This document shows, piece by piece, positions 10,765 through 18,393 of a DNA stretch of 22,807 bases. The notes under the pieces are model-generated. The model did no database searches, was not told the DNA's origin, and saw only the letters and a program-made list of their open reading frames with translations. This DNA comes from DATKPC01 sp035524275. GTDB lineage: Bacteria > Pseudomonadota > Gammaproteobacteria > Burkholderiales > Burkholderiaceae_F. How positions within the stretch are numbered: the stretch's first letter is position 1; each line of letters starts with the position of its first letter. The translations under genes were made by a program, and so were the position numbers. The stretch lies in the NCBI GenBank assembly GCA_035524275.1, contig DATKPC010000008.1, forward strand, positions 1 to 22,807. The letters run 5' to 3'.

Positions 10765-11193
10765 ATGCCGCCCCCCACCCCGACCGACCTGACCGCGTCG
10801 GAACGCCCCGATGAACCGGTGCTGGTCGTCGACGACAATGCGGTCAATCAACTCGTCACCTGCGAATTCCTGCGCACGCTGGGCTACCAGGTCGAGACGG
10901 CCGACGACGGCCACGCCGCGCTTCAGCGCCTGGAGCGTGGCCGCTTCTGCGCGGTGCTGATGGACGTGCAGATGCCGGGGATGGACGGGATCGAGGCGAC
11001 GCAGGAGTTGCGCCGTCGCGAGGCGAAATCCGGCCGTCCGCGCAACATCGTCATCGCGCTGACGGCCAACGCGTTCGACAGCGACCGCGAACGCGCGCTC
11101 GCGGCCGGCATGGACGATTTCATCACGAAGCCCGTGCGCCTGGACCAGCTCGCGAAGACGCTGGAACAGAGCCTCAAGGCCGGCGGGCGCTGA
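10765..11193 (+). CDS. Stand-alone receiver-domain response regulator
   Basis: The 142-residue protein is essentially one CheY-like receiver domain with no output domain. The acidic pocket is VLVVDDN (D23, D24), the phospho-acceptor is D67 in LMDVQMPGMDG, and T100 (ALTANAF) and K122 (TKPVRLDQL) complete the active site, so it should be phosphorylatable. The VDDNxVNQ and MDVQMPxMDG forms are typical of receivers attached to hybrid histidine kinases and of phosphorelay intermediates, so it may have come from such a protein or may relay phosphate to a partner elsewhere. No histidine kinase lies nearby. The ATG at 10765 lacks an obvious ribosome-binding site; a longer in-frame reading would overlap the divergent gene and is unlikely. 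Confidence 0.85.
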   Translation: MPPPTPTDLTASERPDEPVLVVDDNAVNQLVTCEFLRTLGYQVETADDGHAALQRLERGRFCAVLMDVQMPGMDGIEATQELRRREAKSGRPRNIVIALTANAFDSDRERALAAGMDDFITKPVRLDQLAKTLEQSLKAGGR

Positions 11194-11207
11194 ACCGCGC
11201 GCGCGGT
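11194..11207. repeat. 14-base perfect palindrome between convergent genes
   Basis: accgcgc followed directly by gcgcggt starts right after the response-regulator stop codon and ends eight bases before the transglycosylase stop codon. As RNA it would give a 5-bp stem with a 4-base loop. It could weakly slow transcription from both sides, but there is no T-run. Confidence 0.3.
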
Positions 11208-11215
11208 GGCGTGCG

Positions 11216-11887
11216 TCAGCCGCGGAAACTGCCCATGTTCGCGAGGACGCGCGGCACGTAGTCGATCGTTTCCGGAAACGGCGGTATCCGGCGTCCGTAG
11301 CGCAACACGGCATCCTCGCCGGCGTTGTAGGCGGCCAGCGCCAGCCTGACGTCGCCGCGGAAATCGTCGAGGAGCCACCTCAGGTAGCGACCGCCGGCAC
11401 GCACGTTCTGCTGCGGATCGAACAGGTTCCAGGCGCCGAAGCGCTGTGCCGTGTCCGGCATCAGCTGCATCAGGCCCTTGGCCCCCTTCGGCGATACCGC
11501 GCGCGGGTCGTATCCGGACTCGACGGTGATCACCGCGTGCAGCAGCCGCGGGGACACCGCGACCTCGCGCGCCACCCGGCGGACGATCGGTGCGAACTGC
11601 CTCGCGCGCGGCGCCAGTGCCTCGGGGGAGGGCGGCCGAATCGGCATCGCGAGCGGCGCGTCCGGTAGCGCGAGCACCGGGCTCGGTGGCGGCGCCTCGA
11701 CGAGCAGGTCGGGCGTCTCGGCGGTCCGGTCGTTCGACAGCACGATCGTGCCGTTCTCGTCGGATCCGGCATAGACCTGCGCCTGCGCCGGCGCGGCGAG
11801 GAATCGCGGCAGCGCCACGCCAACCAGCGACATTCGCAGCAGCGCGCGGATCGCGGAACGGCGGCAGGGCGACTGGGGGTCGAGCAT
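11216..11887 (-). CDS. Secreted SLT-type lytic murein transglycosylase
   Basis: The product is predicted to cleave the glycan strands of peptidoglycan in the periplasm. With the start at 11887 it has 223 residues: an Arg-containing signal peptide ending near APAQA (31-36), a short segment QVYAGSDENGTIVLSND (37-53) that looks like a DUF4124-type module, a Pro-rich linker, and an SLT domain from about 98. The domain has HAVITVESGYDPRAVSPKGAKGLMQL with catalytic E123, and AAYNAGEDAV at 185-194, both diagnostic for the family. In-frame ATGs at 11911 and 11932 are possible starts; none has a strong ribosome-binding site, so the N-terminus is uncertain. It converges on the response regulator. Confidence 0.88.
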   Translation of the reverse strand: MLDPQSPCRRSAIRALLRMSLVGVALPRFLAAPAQAQVYAGSDENGTIVLSNDRTAETPDLLVEAPPPSPVLALPDAPLAMPIRPPSPEALAPRARQFAPIVRRVAREVAVSPRLLHAVITVESGYDPRAVSPKGAKGLMQLMPDTAQRFGAWNLFDPQQNVRAGGRYLRWLLDDFRGDVRLALAAYNAGEDAVLRYGRRIPPFPETIDYVPRVLANMGSFRG

Positions 11888-12130
11888 CTTGGGGTCCCGG
11901 AGCGCTCTCATTGTGCGTGATTCCCGTGACACGCGACAGAGACCGACGCTTGCGGCCGGGTCGCGCGGCGTCGAGCCGCCCTCTCCCCCGCCTCCCCCGC
12001 TCGCGCGGGCGAGGGGAGTTCCGGCCTCGGCCGTTGTCCCGACGTCACAGTTCTCGACGGCGAGACTCGATGAACACCCCCCTAACCACCCATATCAGCA
12101 ATTCTTGTGCCAGCCGCAATTGCGCAAGAG

Positions 12131-12136
12131 TATCAT
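12131..12136 (+). promoter_or_regulatory. Candidate -10 box for the kdsD-lpt operon
   Basis: TATCAT preceded by G lies only seven bases before the kdsD ATG. If it is the -10 element, transcription would begin at or next to the start codon and the mRNA would be leaderless. No -35 hexamer at normal spacing was recognised. The whole gap 11888-12143 has no gene; 12060-12143 is AT-richer than its surroundings and is the likely promoter region. Confidence 0.3.
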
Positions 12137-12143
12137 CGGTGCG

Positions 12144-13172
12144 ATGTCCTACGGTTCGGTACGCGAAATCCCCGCCGCGCGCTCGCCCGCGCGACCGGAC
12201 GCGCCTGGGCGCACGGCGCTGGCGCTGGCGCGCGAAGTGATCGCCGCGGAATCGCAGGCCATCGCCGGCCTGGCGGACCGTCTCGACGAGTCGTTCCTGC
12301 GGGCCATCGACCTGATTCTCGGCTGCCGCGGCCGCGTCGTCGTGAGTGGCGTGGGCAAGAGCGGCCACATCGCGCGCAAGATCGCCGCCACGTTCGCATC
12401 GACGGGCACGCCGGCGCTGTTCGTGCACGCCGCCGAGGCGGCTCACGGCGACCTCGGGATGGTGACGCCGGCCGACGTCCTGGTCGCGCTGTCCTATTCC
12501 GGCGAGAGCGACGAACTGATGACGATCGTGCCGATCGTCAAGCGCGAGGGCACGCCGATGATCGTGATCAGCGGCGCGGCCGACTCCTCGCTCGCGCGGC
12601 ACGCCGACGTCCATCTCGACTGCAGGGTCGATCGCGAGGCGTGTCCCCTGAACCTCGCGCCGACGTCCTCGACCGCGGCGATGCTGGCGCTGGGCGATGC
12701 GCTGGCGATCGCCTGCCTCGATGCGCGCGGCTTCGGCCCGCAGGACTTTGCGCGGTCGCATCCCGGCGGCGCGCTCGGGCGCCGGCTGCTCACGCGCGTC
12801 GCCGACGTCATGCGCACAGGCGCCGCGGTCCCGACCGTCCCGCTGGGTGCGACGGTGATCGACGCGGTCCACGTGATCTCGCAGCGGCAGCTCGGCATGA
12901 CCGCGATCGTCGCCGCCGACGGCCGCCTCGCCGGGATATTCACCGACGGCGACCTGCGCCGCCTGCTGGAGCGCGGCGGCGATGTCCGCGCGACGCCGGT
13001 CGCCGACGTGATGACGCGCGAACCGCTGACGATCGGAGCCGACGCGCTGGCCGCGGAAGCCGCGCAGCTGCTCGACCGCGGCCGCAAGAGCCAGCTCCTC
13101 GTGGTCGATGCGCAGCGCCGGGTCGTCGGCGCGCTGCACATGCATGACCTGATGGCGGCGAAGGTGATCTGA
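12144..13172 (+). CDS. kdsD: D-arabinose 5-phosphate isomerase (Kdo pathway)
   Basis: KdsD converts ribulose 5-phosphate to arabinose 5-phosphate, the first step to Kdo of the LPS inner core. The 342-residue protein (E. coli KdsD is 328) has a SIS sugar-phosphate isomerase domain, with SGVGKSGHIARKIAATFAST (68-87) and HAAEAAHGDLGMV (95-107), nearly identical to KdsD/KpsF proteins, followed by two CBS domains over about 212-342 (VADVMRTG, then VADVMTREPL). The ATG at 12144 has no Shine-Dalgarno. It heads an overlapping operon with kdsC, lptC, lptA and lptB; its TGA shares a base with the kdsC ATG. The genomic context makes KdsD more likely than the paralogue GutQ. Confidence 0.95.
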   Translation: MSYGSVREIPAARSPARPDAPGRTALALAREVIAAESQAIAGLADRLDESFLRAIDLILGCRGRVVVSGVGKSGHIARKIAATFASTGTPALFVHAAEAAHGDLGMVTPADVLVALSYSGESDELMTIVPIVKREGTPMIVISGAADSSLARHADVHLDCRVDREACPLNLAPTSSTAAMLALGDALAIACLDARGFGPQDFARSHPGGALGRRLLTRVADVMRTGAAVPTVPLGATVIDAVHVISQRQLGMTAIVAADGRLAGIFTDGDLRRLLERGGDVRATPVADVMTREPLTIGADALAAEAAQLLDRGRKSQLLVVDAQRRVVGALHMHDLMAAKVI

Positions 13173-13741
13173 TGGCCGCGGATCCGCAGCAGCTCGCGCG
13201 CGGCGTGCGCGGCGTCGTGCTGGACGTCGACGGCGTCCTCACCGACGGCCGTCTCGCCTACGGTCCCGACGGCGAGACGACGAAGACGTTCGACGTCCGC
13301 GACGGCCTGGGGATCCGGTTGCTGCAGCAGGCCGGCATCCGCGTCGCGATCCTGTCGTCGCGGCGCAGCGCCGCGGTGGACGTTCGAGGTCGCGAGCTCG
13401 GCATCGATCCGGTGCTGCAGGGCCGCGCGGACAAGCGGGCCGGGCTGCGCGAGATCCTTTCGGCGTGGAACCTGGACGCGACGCAGTGCGCCATGGTCGG
13501 CGACGACTGGCCCGACCTGGCGCCGTTCGCGCAGGTCGGCCTCGCCGCCACCGTCGCCGACGCCGACGACGCCGTGCGGGCCGCGGCCCACTGGTGCGCG
13601 CGCGCCGGCGGCGGGCGCGGGGCCGTGCGCGAGTTCGCTCATTTCGTGCTCGCGGCGCAGGGGCGACTCGAGGACCTGCTCGCGCGCGCCCGCGCGGGCG
13701 GCGTCGCCCCCATCGAACCGCAGGCGGGTCCGCATGCGTGA
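13172..13741 (+). CDS. kdsC: 3-deoxy-D-manno-octulosonate 8-phosphate phosphatase
   Basis: KdsC dephosphorylates Kdo 8-phosphate to Kdo, a cytoplasmic step of LPS core synthesis. The 189-residue product belongs to the HAD superfamily: motif I LDVDGVLTDG (nucleophile D18, acid/base D20), motif II Ser in AILSSRRS (about 60-66), Lys88 in GRADKRAG, and motif III MVGDDWPDL (D111, D112). The C-terminal AGGGRGAVREF is the family hallmark that helps close the active site. The length matches KdsC of other proteobacteria. It overlaps kdsD by one base and lptC by eight, so translation is probably coupled along the operon. Confidence 0.95.
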   Translation: MAADPQQLARGVRGVVLDVDGVLTDGRLAYGPDGETTKTFDVRDGLGIRLLQQAGIRVAILSSRRSAAVDVRGRELGIDPVLQGRADKRAGLREILSAWNLDATQCAMVGDDWPDLAPFAQVGLAATVADADDAVRAAAHWCARAGGGRGAVREFAHFVLAAQGRLEDLLARARAGGVAPIEPQAGPHA

Positions 13742-14309
13742 CCGCGTCACGACGCTGATCGCGATCGTCCTGCTCGCCGCCGTCACCGTGACGAGCTACT
13801 TCTACTCGCGCCAGTTGCGCTGGAGCACCCGCATCGTCGCGACGCCGGCGGAGGCGCCGGACCTGGTCGCGAACCGCATCGCGCTGACCGAATTCGATTC
13901 GCTCGGCCGCGCGCGGCTGACGCTGTTCGCCGACTCGATGGTCCATCGCTCCGATACCGATGTCGCGATGCTGCAGGCGCCGCGCCTCGTCAGCCGGCGT
14001 CCGGACCAGCCGCAGCTCGAGGCCCGCGCGCGCGTGGCCCGCGTCGAGGAGGGCGGCGCGACGATCGACCTGGAGGACGACGTCGTGCTGACCCGCGACG
14101 GCGCCGCGGGCCAGCCGCCGCTGCGACTCACGACCGAGTTCCTGCAGGTCCTGCCGGACGACGACCGCTATCGAACCGATCGACCGGTGCTGCTGGAGCG
14201 CGGCGCGTCGCGCGAAAGCGCGCGTGGCATGGACCTGGACAACGTCGCCCGCACCGTGGTGTTCGACGCCGACGTCCACGGCACGTTCGAGGCCGCGCCG
14301 CACCGATGA
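13734..14309 (+). CDS. lptC: LPS export system protein LptC
   Basis: LptC is the bitopic inner-membrane protein that receives LPS from the LptB2FG transporter and passes it to LptA. The 191-residue product has a short cytoplasmic N-terminus, one membrane segment (about 6-24, TTLIAIVLLAAVTVTSYFY), and a periplasmic beta-jellyroll containing YxRQLRWST-like sequence after the anchor and the repeated beta-strand pattern (ARLTLFADSM, GATIDLEDDVVL, RLTTEFLQVLPDDDRYRTD). The last motif is characteristic of LptC proteins. The gene overlaps kdsC by eight bases and lptA by four. Sequence identity in this family is low; position between kdsC and lptA strengthens the call. Confidence 0.9.
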   Translation: MRDRVTTLIAIVLLAAVTVTSYFYSRQLRWSTRIVATPAEAPDLVANRIALTEFDSLGRARLTLFADSMVHRSDTDVAMLQAPRLVSRRPDQPQLEARARVARVEEGGATIDLEDDVVLTRDGAAGQPPLRLTTEFLQVLPDDDRYRTDRPVLLERGASRESARGMDLDNVARTVVFDADVHGTFEAAPHR

Positions 14310-15001
14310 AAACGCCCGGTCCCTGCCGCGCCGGCGCGCGGGCGCCTGTCGTGCCTGTCGTGCCGGTCGCGCTTGTTGCGCTCATGGCGCTCGTGGCGCT
14401 CGCGATGCTCGGCGCCGTCGCGCCGGCGCGCGCCGAGCGCGCCGATCGCGGCAAGCCGATGACGATCGACGCCGATCACCAGACGCTCGACGACCTGAAC
14501 CAGGTGTCGGTGTTCACCGGCGCGGTGGTGCTGACGAAGGGGACGCTGCGCCTCACCGGCGACCGCGTCGAATACCGCGAGGATCCGGAGGGGTACCAGC
14601 ACGCCGTCGTCACGGTCGCACCCGGCGGGCACGCGACGTTCAACGAGCGGCGCGACGCCGAGCGCCCGGGCATCGATGAGACGGTCGGCGGCGAAGCCGA
14701 CCGCGTCGAATACGACGGCAAGCTCGACACGGTGCGCCTCGTCTCCAACGCCGTCGTGCGCCGCTACGAGAACGGCGTGCAGCGGGACGAGATCAGCGGG
14801 GCGCTGATCGTCTACGACGGGATCAACTCCACGTACGACGTCCGGGCCGCGGATGCGGCCGACGCCGGGCGCGGCGCGACGCGGGTGCATTCGGTGCTCG
14901 CCCCGCGCAATGCCGGCGCGGTGGCCGGCGCGGCGCCACCGGCGGCGGTCAAGCTGGAGCCGACGGTGCCGCCGGCGATGCGCCAGGAACGCCAGCCATG
15001 A
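14306..15001 (+). CDS. lptA: Periplasmic LPS transport protein LptA
   Basis: LptA forms the periplasmic bridge that carries LPS from LptC to the outer-membrane LptDE complex. The 231-residue precursor has a long signal peptide (hydrophobic run about 19-40, cleavage after ARA43). The mature part shows the OstA/LptA fold: PMTIDADHQTLDDLNQVSVF, TGAVVLTKGTLRLTGDRVEY, and ADRVEYDGKLDTVRLVSNAVV, with the Asp/Asn-rich beta strands typical of the family. The C-terminal 45 residues are Ala/Pro-rich and probably disordered. It starts at an ATGA overlap with lptC and ends at an ATGA overlap with lptB. Confidence 0.93.
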   Translation: MKTPGPCRAGARAPVVPVVPVALVALMALVALAMLGAVAPARAERADRGKPMTIDADHQTLDDLNQVSVFTGAVVLTKGTLRLTGDRVEYREDPEGYQHAVVTVAPGGHATFNERRDAERPGIDETVGGEADRVEYDGKLDTVRLVSNAVVRRYENGVQRDEISGALIVYDGINSTYDVRAADAADAGRGATRVHSVLAPRNAGAVAGAAPPAAVKLEPTVPPAMRQERQP

Positions 15002-15801
15002 ACCCGCGGGACGCACCCACCGTCACCGCGCAGGCGCCGGCCGCCACGCCCGTCGACGGCTCCGGCCGCCTGAAGGTGGACAACCTCGCGAAGCGGTTCG
15101 GCAGCCGGCTCGTCGTGCGCGACGTCTCGTTGAGCGTCGACGCCGGCGAGGTCGTCGGGCTGCTGGGGCCGAACGGCGCCGGCAAGACGACCTGTTTCTA
15201 CATGGTCGTCGGGCTCGTCCCGATGGACGGCGGCACGATCACCCTCGACGGCCGCTCGATCGCGCACCTGCCGATCCACCGGCGCGCCCGCCTCGGGCTG
15301 TCGTACCTGCCGCAGGAAGCATCGGTGTTCCGGCGCCTGACGGTCGAGGAGAACATCCGCGCGGTGCTGGAACTGCAGCTCGACGAGCACGGCCGCGACC
15401 TTTCGCCGGCGGCGATCGACCAGCGGCTCGACGAGCTGCTGCGCGAGCTGCAGATCGAGCACCTGCGGACCAATCCGGCGCAGAGCCTCTCCGGCGGCGA
15501 GCGTCGCCGCGTCGAGATCGCGCGCGCCCTCGCGTCGCGTCCGCGCTTCGTGCTGCTCGACGAACCCTTCGCCGGCGTCGACCCGATCGCGGTGATCGAG
15601 ATCCAGCGCATCGTGCGCTTCCTGAAGGAGCGCGGCATCGGCGTGCTGATCACGGACCATAACGTGCGCGAGACGCTCGGCATCTGCGACCACGCCTACA
15701 TCATCAATGACGGTCGCGTGCTTGCGGCGGGCCGCCCGGAAGACATCATCGTCGACGAGTCGGTGCGGCGGGTCTACCTGGGCGAGCACTTCCGGATGTG
15801 A
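14998..15801 (+). CDS. lptB: LPS export ABC transporter ATP-binding protein
   Basis: LptB is the cytoplasmic ATPase dimer that powers LPS extraction from the inner membrane with LptF and LptG (not in this window). The 267-residue protein has Walker A GPNGAGKT (57-64), Q-loop region LSYLPQEASVFRRLTVEENI, ABC signature LSGGERRRVEIAR, Walker B FVLLDEPFAGVDP, and the switch histidine in LITDHNV. The PQEASVFRRLTV sequence is an LptB hallmark that separates it from other ABC ATPases. It carries about 22 extra N-terminal residues, Ala/Pro-rich, compared with E. coli LptB (241); the ATGA overlap with lptA supports this start. Confidence 0.96.
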   Translation: MNPRDAPTVTAQAPAATPVDGSGRLKVDNLAKRFGSRLVVRDVSLSVDAGEVVGLLGPNGAGKTTCFYMVVGLVPMDGGTITLDGRSIAHLPIHRRARLGLSYLPQEASVFRRLTVEENIRAVLELQLDEHGRDLSPAAIDQRLDELLRELQIEHLRTNPAQSLSGGERRRVEIARALASRPRFVLLDEPFAGVDPIAVIEIQRIVRFLKERGIGVLITDHNVRETLGICDHAYIINDGRVLAAGRPEDIIVDESVRRVYLGEHFRM

Positions 15802-15820
15802 GCGCGACGGGATCACGCGC

Positions 15821-17350
15821 TTGAAGGCCTCCCTCCAGTTCCGCCTGTCGCAGCAGCTCGCGCTGACGCCGCAGCTGCAGCAGTCGATCCGCCTGCTGCA
15901 GCTTTCGACGCTCGAGCTGAACCAGGAGATCGAGCAGGCGCTCACCGACAACCCGTTGCTGGAGCGCATCGACGATCCGCTCGCGTCCTCGATGCGCATC
16001 GCCTCCGACGGCGCGATCCTGCCGAACGCGCCGAGCACGACGCTGGCGCCGGGCGATCCGGAGCGCGGCGCCGAGGGCGGCGAGCCCGGCGATGCGGCGG
16101 GCGAGCACGGCGACCGCGCGGCCGACGGCGGCGGCGAGGACTTCGACGGGCGCGCGGCAGCGCAGGATCTCGACATCGACTGGAGTTCCGGCAGCCGCGG
16201 CAACGCGTCGGGCGACGATGACGCGGAACCGCTGGCGTGGGCCGCCGCCACCACGACGCTGCACGAGCACCTGCGCCGCCAGCTGTCGGAAACCCGCGTC
16301 TCGGCGCGCGACCGGGCCCTCATCGAATTCCTGATCGAGGCCGTCGACGACAACGGCTACCTGGACACGACGATCGAGGAGCTGATGGCGATGCTGCCCG
16401 CCGCGGCAGGCATCGAGCCGGAGGAAGTCACGACCGCGCTGCGGCTCCTGCAGAGCTTCGATCCGCCCGGAGTCGGCGCGCGCTCGGCGGCGGAATGCCT
16501 GTCGATCCAGCTCGCCGCCTTGCAGAAGGGCGCGTCGCCGCCGCCTGCGGCGACGCTCGCTCTCGCCCGCGCGATAGTAAGCGAGCACTTGCAGCTGCTG
16601 GCGGCCCGCGACTTCGGCAAGCTGCGCCGGATGCTGGAGACGACAGACGCCGAACTTGCCGCAGCGCACCAGCTGATCCGTGGACTGAATCCGCGTCCGG
16701 GCGTAGGCTTCGGAAACGCCCGTGCCGACTATGTCGTGCCGGACCTGTTCGTACGCAAGGTCAAGGGCCGGTGGATAGCGCAGTTGAACCCCGACGTGAT
16801 GCCGAAGCTGCGGCTCAACCAAGCCTACGTGAGCGCAGTGCGAAGGGAGCGCGGCGCCGAGGGGCGGGCGGCGTGGAGCACGCGCCTGCAGGAAGCGCGC
16901 TGGCTGATCCGCAACCTTCAGCAGCGCTTCGACACGATCCAGCGCGTCGCGCAGGCGATCGTCGAGCGCCAGCACACGTTCTTCACCCACGGCGACATCG
17001 CGATGCGCCCGCTCGTGCTGCGCGAGATCGCCGACACCGTGTCGCTGCACGAATCCACGATCTCGCGGGTCACCGCGAACAAGTACATCGCGACCCCGTT
17101 CGGGGTCTTCGAGCTCAAGCATTTCTTCGGCAGCCACGTGGCGACCGAGACCGGGGGCGCGGCGTCGAGCACGGCGATCCGCGCGTTGATCAAGCAACTC
17201 GTAGGAGCGGAGAACCCGAAGGAACCACTATCCGACAGCCGCATCGCGGAACTGCTCGGGGACCAGGGCATCGTCGTGGCGCGGCGCACGGTCGCCAAGT
17301 ACCGCGAGCTGCTGCAGATTCCCCCGGTCGCGATGCGAAAGGTCTTGTAG
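15821..17350 (+). CDS. rpoN: RNA polymerase sigma-54 factor
   Basis: Sigma-54 directs RNA polymerase to -24/-12 promoters that need AAA+ activators, typically nitrogen, motility and related genes. The reading from a TTG at 15821 gives 509 residues beginning MKASLQFRLSQQLALTPQLQQSIRLLQLSTLELNQEIEQ, the Gln-rich region I that contacts activators (1-50). An acidic, Gly-rich region II covers about 75-140. The core-binding region III follows, and the C-terminus has the helix-turn-helix and the RpoN box ARRTVAKYRE at 487-496. An in-frame ATG at 15707 would add 38 residues encoded inside lptB that do not look like sigma-54, so TTG is preferred (GGGA eight bases upstream). It sits 19 bases after lptB and may be co-transcribed with it. 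Confidence 0.96.
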   Translation: MKASLQFRLSQQLALTPQLQQSIRLLQLSTLELNQEIEQALTDNPLLERIDDPLASSMRIASDGAILPNAPSTTLAPGDPERGAEGGEPGDAAGEHGDRAADGGGEDFDGRAAAQDLDIDWSSGSRGNASGDDDAEPLAWAAATTTLHEHLRRQLSETRVSARDRALIEFLIEAVDDNGYLDTTIEELMAMLPAAAGIEPEEVTTALRLLQSFDPPGVGARSAAECLSIQLAALQKGASPPPAATLALARAIVSEHLQLLAARDFGKLRRMLETTDAELAAAHQLIRGLNPRPGVGFGNARADYVVPDLFVRKVKGRWIAQLNPDVMPKLRLNQAYVSAVRRERGAEGRAAWSTRLQEARWLIRNLQQRFDTIQRVAQAIVERQHTFFTHGDIAMRPLVLREIADTVSLHESTISRVTANKYIATPFGVFELKHFFGSHVATETGGAASSTAIRALIKQLVGAENPKEPLSDSRIAELLGDQGIVVARRTVAKYRELLQIPPVAMRKVL

Positions 17351-17436
17351 CGCTCGCCCGGCACCGCAGGCGAGTTCGATCCAGTTCCTGTCGCTGCTGC
17401 CAGCGGGCCCGGCCCGGACACGGCGACCGCACATCC

Positions 17437-17441
17437 AGGGG
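17437..17441 (+). promoter_or_regulatory. Ribosome-binding site of hpf
   Basis: AGGGG lies six bases before the hpf ATG at 17448. It is one of the few clear Shine-Dalgarno sequences in this cluster, consistent with independent, efficient translation of hpf. The rest of 17351-17436 holds no clear promoter or terminator. Confidence 0.5.
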
Positions 17442-17447
17442 TGCTGC

Positions 17448-17777
17448 ATGAATCTGATCATCCACGGCCATCATCTCGAAGTGACGCCTGCGCTTCGTGC
17501 CTATGTCGAAGGCAAGATCGAGCGCATACGACGACATTTCGACCAGGTGATCGAGGCCAACGTGCTGCTGACCGTGGACAAGCTCAGGCAAAAGGCCGAG
17601 ATCACGCTGCGGGTGCGCGGCAGCAGCCTGCACGCCGATGCGATCGACGAGGACCTCTACGCGGCGATCGACCGGCTGATGGACAAGCTCGATCGCCAGG
17701 TGCTCCGACACAAGGACCGGATGCAGAACCACGGCCACGAGCCGCTGAAGTACCAGGCCGCCGAAAGCCAGCCTTAG
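17448..17777 (+). CDS. hpf: Ribosome hibernation promoting factor, short form
   Basis: HPF binds the 30S decoding region and helps form inactive 100S ribosomes in stationary phase. The 109-residue product starts MNLIIHGHHLEVTPALRAYVEGKIERIRRHF, the characteristic first strand and helix of the HPF/RaiA fold, and contains ADAIDEDLYAAIDRLMDKLDRQVLRHKD (63-90), the second conserved helix. It lacks the C-terminal dimerisation domain of long HPF, so it is the short type. Its location directly after rpoN is conserved in many proteobacteria, where it was once called a sigma-54 modulation protein; direct modulation of sigma-54 is not established. Confidence 0.95.
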   Translation: MNLIIHGHHLEVTPALRAYVEGKIERIRRHFDQVIEANVLLTVDKLRQKAEITLRVRGSSLHADAIDEDLYAAIDRLMDKLDRQVLRHKDRMQNHGHEPLKYQAAESQP

Positions 17778-17894
17778 CGCCCATCCGCAGTCGCCGGGAC
17801 GCGCGTCGTATACTGCCCTGTCGTCGACGCGCGCCGCCCGCCACCCCGAGAAGCGGCGCCGCAGCGCGCCTGCCTCGCATCGCCCATCCGGGCC

Positions 17895-18359
17895 ATGAAC
17901 CATATCTCCCGCCTGCTGCCTGCACGCAATGTCCTCCTCGACCTGCAGGCATCGAGCAAGAAACGCGTCTTCGAGCAGGCCGGGCTGCTCTTCGAGAACC
18001 ACCAGGGGATCGCGCGCGCCAAGGTCTTCGACAGCCTGCTGGCGCGCGAGCGCCTGGGCTCCACCGGCCTCGGGCACGGCGTCGCGATCCCGCACGGACG
18101 CATCAAGGGCCTGAAGGAGGCCGTCGCCGCGCTCGTCCGGCTCGCGGAGCCCGTGCCCTTCGATGCCCCGGACGGGCAACCGGTCCGGCTGCTGGTCTTC
18201 CTTCTGGTTCCCGAGCAGGCGACGCAGCAGCACCTCGAGGTGCTTTCCGAATTCGCGCAGCTGCTGTCGGACCGCTCGCTGCGCGAGCAACTGTTCAACG
18301 TCGCCGATCCGGCCGCGCTGCACGCCCTCGTCGCGGGCTGGCAGCCGGCTCCCACATGA
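17895..18359 (+). CDS. ptsN: PTS IIA-like nitrogen-regulatory protein (EIIA-Ntr)
   Basis: EIIA-Ntr is the terminal phosphate acceptor of the regulatory nitrogen phosphotransferase system. In other bacteria it affects potassium transport and sensor kinases; it carries no sugar. The 154-residue product has the fold-2 IIA domain, and the phosphorylated histidine is H67 in GLGHGVAIPHGRI. The C-terminal half (PVRLLVFLLVPEQATQQHLEVLSEFAQLL) matches the family. A possible -10 box TATACT lies at 17809-17814, about 80 bases upstream, without a convincing -35. It is followed after 34 bases by hprK, which suggests that phosphotransfer and HPr modification are linked here. Confidence 0.95.
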   Translation: MNHISRLLPARNVLLDLQASSKKRVFEQAGLLFENHQGIARAKVFDSLLARERLGSTGLGHGVAIPHGRIKGLKEAVAALVRLAEPVPFDAPDGQPVRLLVFLLVPEQATQQHLEVLSEFAQLLSDRSLREQLFNVADPAALHALVAGWQPAPT

Positions 18360-18393
18360 CCCGCGACACCTGGCACCGGAGCGCGCGCCTTCC

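Noticed and set aside
12045..13145. Open frame on the minus strand opposite kdsD
   Set aside because: kdsD on the plus strand is a clear full-length match to its family; the antisense product is Arg/Asp/His-rich without motifs.
15707..15820. Upstream ATG extending rpoN by 38 residues
   Set aside because: The extension lies in the lptB coding region, and sigma-54 proteins begin with the MKASLQ-type sequence encoded from the TTG at 15821.
14812..17197. Two overlapping long minus-strand open frames opposite lptB and rpoN
   Set aside because: Both are shadows of well-supported plus-strand genes. Their Ser/Arg- or Arg/Asp-rich translations show no family features.
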